From Rhizorhabdus histidinilytica (lineage in GTDB: Bacteria > Pseudomonadota > Alphaproteobacteria > Sphingomonadales > Sphingomonadaceae): a DNA stretch of 64,000 nucleotides. A program made the translations under genes and the position numbers. Positions 50,317 through 57,647 of the stretch are shown in pieces; position 1 is the first letter of the stretch; every line of letters starts with the position of its first letter. Location: positions 62,001 through 126,000 of the forward strand of contig NZ_FUYM01000002.1 of NCBI RefSeq assembly GCF_900167915.1. Reading direction: 5' to 3'. A model generated the notes under the pieces. That model had not been told where the DNA came from, searched no databases, and saw only the letters and a list, made by a program, of their open reading frames with translations.

Positions 50317-52109
50317 CCGCGACGCTCGACCTCTGGCCGATCGGCAATTGCCAGGCGTCCGCACTGGTCGACCGCGCCGGGCGCTTCGTCTGGGCCTGCG
50401 TGCCGCGGGTCGACGGCGATCCGGTGTTCTGCTCGCTGCTGGACGACAATCCGCCGGCGGCGCCGGGCGCACGCGGCTTCTGGGAGATCGACCTCGAGGA
50501 CTGCGCCGAGACCCGGCAGGACTATATCCGCAATACCCCGATCCTCGTCACCCATCACATCGACGCGGCCGGCAACGCGATCGAGGTGGTCGATTTCTGC
50601 CCGCGCTTCTTCCGCCATGGCCGGATGTACCGCCCGGTCGCCTTCTGCCGGATCGTCCGGCCCACCGCGGGCAGCCCCCGCATCCGCGTGCGGCTGCGCC
50701 CCGCGCACGACTGGGGGGGCGGCGAGCCCGAACGGACGCGCGGATCGAACCATATCCGCTACATATTGAGCGAGACGACCTTGCGGCTGTCGACCTCGGC
50801 GCCGGTCGGCTGGCTCGAAAGCGAAAGGCTGTTCCGGGTCGAGCGGCCGCTCCACTTCTTCCTCGGCCCCGACGAGAGCTTCATCGGCGACATCGGCGAC
50901 ACGCTCGACACCATGCTCGAACACACCGCGCACGAATGGCGCCGCTGGGTGCGGGCGCTGGCCACCCCGGTCGAATGGCAGGAGGCGGTGATCCGCTCGG
51001 CGATCACGCTCAAGCTGTGCCAGCACGAGGAGACCGGCGCGATCGTCGCGGCGCTCACCACCTCGATCCCCGAGCACGCCGATTCGCAGCGCAACTGGGA
51101 CTATCGCTACTGCTGGATCCGCGACGCCTATTATACGGTGCAGGCGCTCAACCGGCTCGGCGCGCTCGACGTGCTGGAAAGCTATCTCGAATATCTCCGC
51201 AACATCGTCGACAATGCCAAGGGCGGTCACATCCAGCCGCTCTACGGGGTCGGTGGCGAGGCGACGCTGGTGGAGGGCGTCGCCCCCGCGCTCAACGGCT
51301 ATCGCGGCATGGGGCCGGTCCGCATCGGCAACCAGGCCTATGCCCAGGTCCAGCACGACGCCTATGGCCAGATCATCCTGTCCAACGCGCAGGCCTTCTT
51401 CGACCAGCGGCTCTACCGCATGGCGGGCGAAGAGGATTTCCGCGCGCTCGAGAAGATCGGCGAGCGCGCCTGGCAGGTCCATGACCAGCCCGACGCGGGT
51501 CTGTGGGAGCTGCGGACCAGGAGTCAGGTCCACACCTATTCGGTGGCGATGTGCTGGGCGGCCTGCGACCGGCTCGCCAACGCCGCCGAGGCGCTGGGGC
51601 TGGGGGAGCGGGTCGGTTTCTGGCGCGCCCGCGCCGACGCCATCCGCGAGCGGATCGAAGCCGACGCCTGGCGCGAGGAGACGCAGCGCATCTCCGCGAC
51701 CTTCGGTGGCGACGATCTCGACGCGAGCCTGATCCAGCTCCTCGACCTGCGCTTCGTCAAGCCGGGCGACGAGCGCTTCCAGGGCACGCTGCGCGCAGTC
51801 GAGGATGGGCTGCGGCGCGGATCGCACATGCTGCGCTACGCGACCGAGGACGATTTCGGTCTGCCGCACACCGCGTTCAATGTGTGCACCTTCTGGCTGA
51901 TCGAGGCGTTATGGCTCACCGGGCGGACCGATGATGCAAGGGAATTGTTCGAAGAGATGCTGTCGCGCCGTACCCGCGCCGGGCTGCTGTCCGAGGATAT
52001 CGATCCGGCGACGGGGGAGCTGTGGGGCAATTATCCGCAGACCTATTCGCTGGTCGGTGTGATCAACTGCGCCGCGCTGCTCAGCAAGCCGTGGAGCTCG
52101 GTGCGATGA
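50313..52109 (+). CDS. Glycoside hydrolase family 15 protein (glucoamylase/trehalase-like)
   Basis: A 598-residue cytoplasmic GH15 protein. The N-terminal beta-sandwich region starts TATLDLWPIGNCQASALVDR. The (alpha/alpha)6 barrel has the family signature NWDYRYCWIRDAYYTVQALN, and the C-terminal LLSEDIDPATGELWGNYPQ carries a conserved Glu. GH15 enzymes act on alpha-glucans or, in some bacteria, on trehalose. The GTG at 50313 follows GGAGG and overlaps the otsB stop; the stop overlaps the otsA start. Its place inside a trehalose synthesis operon suggests a linked, perhaps regulatory, role. Confidence 0.88.
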   Translation: MTATLDLWPIGNCQASALVDRAGRFVWACVPRVDGDPVFCSLLDDNPPAAPGARGFWEIDLEDCAETRQDYIRNTPILVTHHIDAAGNAIEVVDFCPRFFRHGRMYRPVAFCRIVRPTAGSPRIRVRLRPAHDWGGGEPERTRGSNHIRYILSETTLRLSTSAPVGWLESERLFRVERPLHFFLGPDESFIGDIGDTLDTMLEHTAHEWRRWVRALATPVEWQEAVIRSAITLKLCQHEETGAIVAALTTSIPEHADSQRNWDYRYCWIRDAYYTVQALNRLGALDVLESYLEYLRNIVDNAKGGHIQPLYGVGGEATLVEGVAPALNGYRGMGPVRIGNQAYAQVQHDAYGQIILSNAQAFFDQRLYRMAGEEDFRALEKIGERAWQVHDQPDAGLWELRTRSQVHTYSVAMCWAACDRLANAAEALGLGERVGFWRARADAIRERIEADAWREETQRISATFGGDDLDASLIQLLDLRFVKPGDERFQGTLRAVEDGLRRGSHMLRYATEDDFGLPHTAFNVCTFWLIEALWLTGRTDDARELFEEMLSRRTRAGLLSEDIDPATGELWGNYPQTYSLVGVINCAALLSKPWSSVR

Positions 52110-53497
52110 GCCGGCTCGTCATCGTCTCCAACCGGGTGCAGCCGCCGATCGGCGAAGGCGGCAGCGGCGGGCAGGGCGGCCTCGCGGTCGCGCTGTCGGC
52201 GGCGCTGCGCGAATCGAGCGGCATCTGGTTCGGCTGGTCGGGCGAGACCACAGAGCAGTTCACCGGCCATATCAACCTGCAGCGCAATTTTGGCGTCACC
52301 ACCGCGACGATCGACCTCGAGGAGCAGGACGTCGACGAATATTATAACGGCTATGCCAATCGGACGCTGTGGCCGCTCTTCCACTACCGGATGGACCTGG
52401 CCGAGTTCGAGAGCGGCTTCGCCGAGGGCTATGAACGGGTCAACCAGCGCTTCGCCGAGACGCTGGAGCCGCTGATCGAGCCGGACGACCTCGTCTGGAT
52501 CCACGACTATCATATGTTCCCGCTCGGCCAGTATCTGCGCGACCGGGGGATTGCGAACCGGATCGGCTTCTTCCTCCACATCCCCTGGCCGCCCTATCGG
52601 CTGCTGTTGTCGCTGCCCAACCATCGCCAGCTCGTCGAGACGCTGTTCGCCTATGACGTGGTCGGCTTCCAGACGCGCGATTCGCTCGACAGCTTCCGTG
52701 ACTATGTTCTCCAGGAGATGGGCGGTACGATCGCGGAGGATGGTAGGGTAACGGTCGGCGGCCGCTCGATGGTGGCGATCCACTGCCCGATCGGCATCGA
52801 CACCGACAATTTCAAGGACGCAAGCCAGTCGACCGCCGCGCGCTACGCCCATTACCGGATGCGGCAGAGCGCCAACGGCCGCGACATGATCATCGGCGTC
52901 GACCGGCTCGATTATTCGAAGGGGCTGCAGGAACGCTTCCTCGGCTATGAACGGCTGCTCCAGCAGAACGACAACCTCCATGGCGAGGTGTTCCTGCTGC
53001 AGATCGCGCCGCCGTCGCGCAGCGACGTCCAGAGCTATCAGGAGATCCGTGCCTCGCTCGACGCGCTGTCGGGGCGGATCAACGGCGCCTATGCCGATGT
53101 CGAATGGGTGCCGATCCGCTACGTCAACCGCGGCTATCCGCGCGACCGGCTGGCCGGCATCTATCGCGCCGCCAAGGTCGGGCTCGTCACCCCCTTGCGC
53201 GACGGAATGAACCTGGTCGCCAAGGAATATATCGCCGCGCAGGACCCGGAGGACCCCGGCGTCCTGATCCTCTCCCGCTTCGCCGGCGCGGCCGAGCAGC
53301 TCACCGAGGCGCTGCTGATCAACCCCTACAGCGCCGAGGAGATCGCCGACGCGATCGAGCAGGCGCTGGCGATGTCGCTGGAGGAACGCCAGGCCCGCTG
53401 GCGCGCCTGCATGGACAATATCGAGAAGGAGGACGTGATGTGGTGGCGCCGCCGTTTCACCGCCGCGCTCGAAGGGGTGACCCAGTCGGCGGCGTGA
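52106..53497 (+). CDS. otsA: Trehalose-6-phosphate synthase
   Basis: A 463-residue GT20 glycosyltransferase that joins UDP-glucose and glucose-6-phosphate. Seen are the N-terminal RLVIVSNRVQPP, VWIHDYHMFPLGQYLRD, VDRLDYSKGLQERF and VTPLRDGMNLVAKEYIAAQ, the nucleotide-sugar and acceptor motifs. The ATG at 52106 overlaps the GH15 stop (ATGA). With otsB it forms the complete OtsAB route in one operon, though in the order B-GH15-A. Confidence 0.94.
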   Translation: MSRLVIVSNRVQPPIGEGGSGGQGGLAVALSAALRESSGIWFGWSGETTEQFTGHINLQRNFGVTTATIDLEEQDVDEYYNGYANRTLWPLFHYRMDLAEFESGFAEGYERVNQRFAETLEPLIEPDDLVWIHDYHMFPLGQYLRDRGIANRIGFFLHIPWPPYRLLLSLPNHRQLVETLFAYDVVGFQTRDSLDSFRDYVLQEMGGTIAEDGRVTVGGRSMVAIHCPIGIDTDNFKDASQSTAARYAHYRMRQSANGRDMIIGVDRLDYSKGLQERFLGYERLLQQNDNLHGEVFLLQIAPPSRSDVQSYQEIRASLDALSGRINGAYADVEWVPIRYVNRGYPRDRLAGIYRAAKVGLVTPLRDGMNLVAKEYIAAQDPEDPGVLILSRFAGAAEQLTEALLINPYSAEEIADAIEQALAMSLEERQARWRACMDNIEKEDVMWWRRRFTAALEGVTQSAA

Positions 53498-53519
53498 ACG
53501 AGGCCGGTCTCCGGCTTCC

Positions 53520-53637
53520 ATCCCTTGACCCTTGGCGCCGCCATCCCTAGCTGGGCGGTGCGAGGCCACGTCCTCCCCCGCGCTGGCGGGCTTCAAGTCC
53601 GGGACGGCCCGGCAGCCCTTTGAAGAAGGAGGCTGCC
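53520..53637 (+). promoter_or_regulatory. Putative guanidine (ykkC-type) riboswitch leader
   Basis: The leader of the SMR gene is highly structured. It contains GGCGGGCTTCAAGTCCGGGA (53586-53605), similar to the conserved 3' part of ykkC class I (CGGG-N4-AAG-CCGGGA). CCGGGACGGCCCGG (53599-53612) forms an ACGG-loop hairpin. GGCAGCC (53611-53617) can instead pair with GGCTGCC (53631-53637), enclosing the AAGGAGG ribosome site. The two folds share bases, as expected for a switch. The class assignment is uncertain because the 5' half fits poorly. Confidence 0.5.
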
Positions 53638-53958
53638 ATGGCCTGGGTGTTTCTGATCGTCGCCGGTGGACTGGAGGTCGTCTGGGCCTTCTTCATGAAG
53701 CAGTCCGAAGGCTTCACGCGCCCGGTGCCTGCCGCCATCACCATCGTCGCGATGATCGCCAGCTTCGCGCTGCTGTCCTGGTCGATGCGGTCGCTGCCGC
53801 TCGGCACCGCCTATACGATCTGGACCGGCATCGGCGCGGTCGGCGCCTTCCTGGTCGGCATCATGGTGCTGGGCGAGCAGGCGAGCGCGATGCGGATCGC
53901 GGCTGCGCTGCTGATCGTCAGCGGGCTCGTGCTGATGAAGCTGTCGTCCCAGGGATGA
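53638..53958 (+). CDS. SMR family transporter, SugE/Gdx type (guanidinium exporter)
   Basis: A 106-residue four-helix exporter of the small multidrug resistance family. The membrane-embedded Glu is in LIVAGGLEVVWAFFMKQSEGF, with W-K-SEGFT typical of the SugE/Gdx branch that exports guanidinium. Further helices are AITIVAMIASFALLSWSM, YTIWTGIGAVGAFLVGIMVL and AAALLIVSGLVLMKL. AAGGAGG precedes the ATG at 53638; an upstream in-frame ATG inside the ribosome-site hairpin is less likely. The structured leader supports guanidine control. Confidence 0.88.
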   Translation: MAWVFLIVAGGLEVVWAFFMKQSEGFTRPVPAAITIVAMIASFALLSWSMRSLPLGTAYTIWTGIGAVGAFLVGIMVLGEQASAMRIAAALLIVSGLVLMKLSSQG

Positions 53959-53992
53959 GCGGTGCCTTTGCCGAAGCGAACAGTAATCGCCC

Positions 53993-54272
53993 TCAATTTC
54001 GAGAGGGCCACTGCCGGCGCGCATGGAGCACGCGGAGAATTCGGATCCTGTCCCGGCCGACATCATAGATCAGAATGTAATTGGATGGACCGTCAACTCG
54101 CGCGTGCCACCCGCCCGGGCCGGCCCAGCGCCGGATGCCTGTCCAAGGGTGCTGATTTGGCTTCGAACAGTTCGTCGAGCGTCGCCGCGGCGGCCGGGTT
54201 GTTCGCCTCTATACTGTCATAGATGTCATCGCGATCCTGAATCGCTTCATGGGTCCAGTAGATGGCTTTCAT
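53993..54272 (-). pseudogene. Frameshifted RelE/ParE-type toxin gene
   Basis: From the ATG at 54272 the frame reads MKAIYWTHEAIQDRDDIYDS through RHPALGRPGRV, then stops at 54093-54095 after 59 residues. The missing C-terminal part continues in other frames: RELTVHP, then NYILIYDVGRDRIRILRVLH and ARRQW, ending at 53993. Joining them needs two single-base shifts within about 30 bases, near 54107 and 54083. The reconstructed protein is about 93 residues, the usual ParE length. The start overlaps the antitoxin stop (ATGA). Sequencing error is possible but two close errors are less likely than decay. Confidence 0.8.
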
Positions 54273-54556
54273 TCAGAGCCGGTGATCCGCCGCAGCGTCG
54301 CAGCGCGGCGCGCCGCGAACTTCGCTTCCACGTCCGTCGCTGATATCAAACGCCCGGCATCGGCCGACTCCACGCCGAGTTGAACCTGCTGTCGGAACCA
54401 GTCCTCATATTCGGCCGCCTCGCGTTGGCTGGCGACATAATCGCGCATGAAATCCCGAATGAGCTGCGCGCCCGTGCGATCATGCGACTTGGCGGCATCG
54501 GCAAAGGCGCTTTTCAGCGCTTCATCGACCCGGAAAGTGAATGTGGCCTCGCCCAT
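54269..54556 (-). CDS. Antitoxin, ribbon-helix-helix / ParD-like
   Basis: A 95-residue protein. The N-terminal ATFTFRVDEALKSAFADAAKS is a ribbon-helix-helix DNA-binding segment (beta strand then helix), and LIRDFMRDYVASQREAAEYE continues the helix pair. The C-terminal part is the toxin-binding tail. The gene is intact while the toxin behind it is broken, with ATGA overlap between them. A palindrome 16-41 bases upstream is probably its operator. Confidence 0.82.
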   Translation of the reverse strand: MGEATFTFRVDEALKSAFADAAKSHDRTGAQLIRDFMRDYVASQREAAEYEDWFRQQVQLGVESADAGRLISATDVEAKFAARRAATLRRITGSE

Positions 54557-54571
54557 GCCGCCGATCTCCTG

Positions 54572-54597
54572 TGTTACATGATCAGTGCATGGTAACA
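54572..54597. promoter_or_regulatory. Antitoxin operator palindrome
   Basis: TGTTACATG and CATGGTAACA form an inverted repeat directly upstream of the antitoxin start, with TGTTAC/GTAACA as perfect outer arms. This is the usual position for autoregulation by a ribbon-helix-helix antitoxin. Confidence 0.55.
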
Positions 54598-54612
54598 TAG
54601 GCGTCGCGATAT

Positions 54613-56121
54613 TCAATTCGTCGGCGCCCGACGCCGATAGCTCAGAGCCTCGGCGATATGGACGCGCTGCACCGTTTCCGATCCCGCGAGGTCGGCCACG
54701 GTCCGGCTGACCCGCAGGACACGGTGATAGCCGCGCGCCGAGAGGCGCATCGCTTCGGCGGCCTGGGCGAGCAGCTTGCGACCGGCATCGTCGGGAGCGG
54801 CGACCGCGTCGAGCAGTTCGCCGTCGGCCTCGGCGTTGGTGCGGGCGCCGTGGGCCGCATAGCGCTCGGTCTGGATCGCGCGCGCGGCGGCGACGCGCGC
54901 GGCGACCTCGGCCGATCCCTCGGCGGGCGGCGGCAGGACGAGGTCGGCGGCGCTGACCGCGGCGACCTCGACATGGAGATCGATGCGGTCGAGCAGCGGG
55001 CCCGACAGCTTCGCCTGATAGTCGGCCGCGCATTTCGGGGCGCGTGAGCAGGCGAGGGCGGGATCGTCCATATGGCCGCAGCGACATGGGTTCATCGCCG
55101 CCACGAGCTGGACCCGCGCCGGGAAGGTGACGTGCGCGTTGGCGCGCGCGACCGAGACCTTGCCGGTTTCGAGCGGCTGACGCAGCGAATCGAGCACGGC
55201 GCGCTGGAACTCGGGCAGTTCGTCGAGGAACAGCACGCCGAGATGGGCGAGGCTGACCTCGCCGGGCCGCACCTTGATCCCGCCGCCGACCAGCGCCGCC
55301 ATCGACGCCGAATGGTGCGGCGCGCGGAACGGGCGGGCGCGGATCAGCCGGCCGTCCTGCAATTCGCCCGCGACCGAAGCGACCATCGACACCTCCAGCG
55401 CCTCGGCGGGAGTCAGATCGGGAAGGATGCCGGGCAGGCAGGCGGCCATCAGCGACTTGCCGGCGCCCGGCGGCCCGCTCATCAGCAGGTTATGACCTCC
55501 GGCGGCGGCGATCTCCAGCGCGCGCTTGGCGGTTTCCTGGCCCTTCACCTGCTTCAGGTCGGCGAGCGGCGCGGGGGCCTCGGCGCTGCCCGGCGACGGC
55601 GGGGTCAGCGGCGCGCCGCCCTTGAAATGGCCGATCAGCGAGAGAAGGTCGGGGGCGCCGATCACCTCGATCGAGCCCGCCCAGGCGGCCTCGGGGCCTT
55701 GCGCCGCCGGGCAGACCAGCCCGAGATCGCGTTCCGAGGCGTGGAGCGCGGCGAGCAGCACGCCGGGCGCGGGCGCGACCCGGCCGTCGAGCCCGAGTTC
55801 GCCGACCACCACATAGGCAGCCAGCGTCTCGGCATCGATCACCCCCATCGCACCGAGCAGGCCCAGCGCGATCGGCAGGTCATAATGCGATCCTTCCTTG
55901 GGCAGGTCGGCGGGCGAGAGGTTCACCGTGATCCGCTTGGGCGGCAATGCGAGGCCGATCGCCGACAGCGCGGCGCGCACCCGCTCGCGGCTCTCGGCCA
56001 CCGCCTTGTCGGGCAGGCCGACGACGATGAAGGCAGGCATGCCCGGCGCGACCTGCACCTGCACCTCGACCGCGCGAGCCTCCAGCCCGAGAAACGCGAC
56101 CGTCGCGACATGCGATACCAT
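54613..56121 (-). CDS. YifB family Mg-chelatase-like AAA ATPase
   Basis: A 502-residue ComM/YifB protein. The N-terminal Lon-type domain has VEVQVAPGMPAFIVVGLPDKAV, and the AAA core has Walker A MSGPPGAGKS, Walker B VLFLDELPEF, then FPARVQLVAAMNPC with the zinc-like CGHMDDPALAC and a C-terminal Mg-chelatase helical part. In other bacteria ComM is a helicase that extends DNA branch migration during natural transformation. An ATG one codon upstream is equally possible. Confidence 0.92.
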   Translation of the reverse strand: MVSHVATVAFLGLEARAVEVQVQVAPGMPAFIVVGLPDKAVAESRERVRAALSAIGLALPPKRITVNLSPADLPKEGSHYDLPIALGLLGAMGVIDAETLAAYVVVGELGLDGRVAPAPGVLLAALHASERDLGLVCPAAQGPEAAWAGSIEVIGAPDLLSLIGHFKGGAPLTPPSPGSAEAPAPLADLKQVKGQETAKRALEIAAAGGHNLLMSGPPGAGKSLMAACLPGILPDLTPAEALEVSMVASVAGELQDGRLIRARPFRAPHHSASMAALVGGGIKVRPGEVSLAHLGVLFLDELPEFQRAVLDSLRQPLETGKVSVARANAHVTFPARVQLVAAMNPCRCGHMDDPALACSRAPKCAADYQAKLSGPLLDRIDLHVEVAAVSAADLVLPPPAEGSAEVAARVAAARAIQTERYAAHGARTNAEADGELLDAVAAPDDAGRKLLAQAAEAMRLSARGYHRVLRVSRTVADLAGSETVQRVHIAEALSYRRRAPTN

Positions 56122-56191
56122 CAACCAGCCCCCGATGTTCGCGGACTGTTCTAGAATCGTTACGCCGTTGCCGCAACGGCCGGGTCGTGCA

Positions 56192-56692
56192 TCACTGGCT
56201 CAGCAGGTCGACCGTGCCGCTGTCGAAGCCCGAGACGCGCACCCAGCCGAGCTGGGTCGGCGGCACGCCGGCGAGGTCGACCGTATATTGCTTCCAGCTT
56301 CCGGGCGGCAGCGGCTCGGGCGCGGTGAACAGGAGCGACTGCGTATTGGTCGCCGCCATCGGCAGGCCCTTGGCGTCGTTGGAGCCCCATTCGATCTTGG
56401 CCTTGAGCCCACTCAGCCGCGCCGCGGTCGGATTGCCGAAGTCGAGCACGACGCGCGATCCGCTGGCATAGGGCTCGATATTGGCGATCGCGACGGCGAT
56501 CCGCCCCATGTCGCCTTCGATCATGCTGTAGCCGGTGGCGCCGGGCTTCAGCGTGATCGCCTTGTGCGCGTCGGCGGCTTGCTCGACCTTGGCGAGGCGG
56601 GCCTCGATCGTCTTCAGCCGCTCCTCGGTCTTCGACCCGCAGGCGGTCAGCGCGGGCAGCAGCATCAGCATGCAGAGGGTGGTAGGGCGCAT
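56192..56692 (-). CDS. Lipoprotein of unknown function
   Basis: A 166-residue protein with a lipobox in MRPTTLCMLMLLPALTACGS (Cys18 would be acylated). A coiled-coil-like helix follows (EERLKTIEARLAKVEQAAD), then a beta-rich domain (GRIAVAIANIEPYASGSRVV, LKAKIEWGSNDAKG, GWVRVSGFDSGTVDL). No enzyme motif was found; it resembles DUF3251-type lipoproteins only loosely. The ATG at 56692 is chosen because it gives the compact lipoprotein signal. It precedes the YifB gene on the same strand. Confidence 0.75.
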   Translation of the reverse strand: MRPTTLCMLMLLPALTACGSKTEERLKTIEARLAKVEQAADAHKAITLKPGATGYSMIEGDMGRIAVAIANIEPYASGSRVVLDFGNPTAARLSGLKAKIEWGSNDAKGLPMAATNTQSLLFTAPEPLPPGSWKQYTVDLAGVPPTQLGWVRVSGFDSGTVDLLSQ

Positions 56693-56830
56693 TTCATACT
56701 CTCCCGGATGTTCACCGCCGTTCCGAACGTCCGTGAAACGAAAAGGAGCCATCGTCCGTAACGAAATCCCGCTTCGGTCGACCGAGCCGGGGCGAATGGC
56801 ATGAAACTGCGGCGGCGGACGCGACCGGCG

Positions 56831-56859
56831 ATTGACTCATCCGGCCCTTTTGCCTAAGC
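56831..56859 (+). promoter_or_regulatory. Possible rpmH promoter
   Basis: TTGACT (56831-56836), 17 bases, TAAGCG (56854-56859), about 68 bases before rpmH. The -35 is good and the -10 poor. It is the best candidate in the 234-base space that also serves the divergent lipoprotein. Confidence 0.35.
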
Positions 56860-56926
56860 GCGCTCCCGATATGTGGCTGCCGCATCGTTCGGCGGCCCCT
56901 TTTGTTTTGGATTTGAGGCAGAGACG

Positions 56927-57061
56927 ATGAAGCGCACTTTCCAGCCGAGCAACCTGGTCCGCAAGCGGCGCCACGGCTTCCGTTCGCGCAGCGCCACCCC
57001 GGGTGGCCGCAAGGTGCTGGCGGCCCGCCGCGCGCGTGGCCGCAAGAAGCTGTCGGCCTGA
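56927..57061 (+). CDS. rpmH: 50S ribosomal protein L34
   Basis: A 44-residue, strongly basic protein: [18 protein letters not shown] then [18 protein letters not shown] and KKLSA, the complete L34 sequence. It is a small exit-tunnel-region subunit of the large ribosomal subunit. It starts the conserved rpmH-rnpA-yidD-yidC block. 'ttgaggcagagacg' precedes the ATG. Confidence 0.97.
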   Translation: MKRTFQPSNLVRKRRHGFRSRSATPGGRKVLAARRARGRKKLSA

Positions 57062-57078
57062 ACGGGACTCCCTACGCG

Positions 57079-57399
57079 GTGCTCCAGCGCCGCGCGGATT
57101 TTCTCGCGGCCAATGGCGGCAGGCGGGCGCCCATGCCCGGCTTCGTCCTGCTCGTCCGGCCCCGGGGCGATGACGATCCGGTCATGCGTCTCGGTATCAC
57201 CGTCACCAAGAAGATCGGCAATGCGGTCGTCCGCAACCGCATGAAGCGGCGGTTCCGCGCGCTCGCGCGCGAGCTGCTGCCGGTTGCGGGAATAACGGGC
57301 GCCGATCATGTTCTGATCGGTCGCGCCGGCGGGGTCGAGCGCGATTTCGCGCAGCTCCGCGCCGAGCTGCTCAAGGCGCTCGGCAAGACCGCGCGATGA
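57079..57399 (+). CDS. rnpA: Ribonuclease P protein component
   Basis: A 106-residue basic protein. The RNR signature is GNAVVRNRMKRRFRALARE and the N-terminal QRRADFLAANGGRRA matches RnpA. It helps the RNase P RNA process tRNA 5' ends. The GTG at 57079 is used; an in-frame CTG directly at the rpmH stop (57058) would add LNGTPYA and cannot be excluded. The stop overlaps the yidD start (ATGA). Confidence 0.92.
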   Translation: MLQRRADFLAANGGRRAPMPGFVLLVRPRGDDDPVMRLGITVTKKIGNAVVRNRMKRRFRALARELLPVAGITGADHVLIGRAGGVERDFAQLRAELLKALGKTAR

Positions 57400-57608
57400 T
57401 CGCCCGACTGATCATCCTGCTCGCCAGGGCCTGGCAGATGGGTCCGTCGCTGGTTCTTCCCCCCACCTGTCGCTATGTACCGAGCTGTTCGGCCTATACG
57501 ATCGAGGCCGTCTCGCGCTATGGCGCGCTCAAAGGCGGGTGGCTGGGGTTCCGCCGGATCTGCCGATGCCACCCCTGGGGTGGGTCGGGTTTCGATCCGG
57601 TGCCCTGA
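57396..57608 (+). CDS. yidD: Membrane protein insertion efficiency factor YidD
   Basis: A 70-residue protein with CRYVPSCSAYTIEAVSRYGA and RRICRCHPWGGSGFDPVP, the full YidD signature with its cysteines and the C-terminal GG-DPVP. It is a small membrane-associated helper of YidC. It overlaps rnpA by four bases and is 39 bases before yidC. Confidence 0.95.
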   Translation: MIARLIILLARAWQMGPSLVLPPTCRYVPSCSAYTIEAVSRYGALKGGWLGFRRICRCHPWGGSGFDPVP

Positions 57609-57647
57609 TCGCCAATCTGATCATCCAAGGAATTCCGGGAGTTTTTG

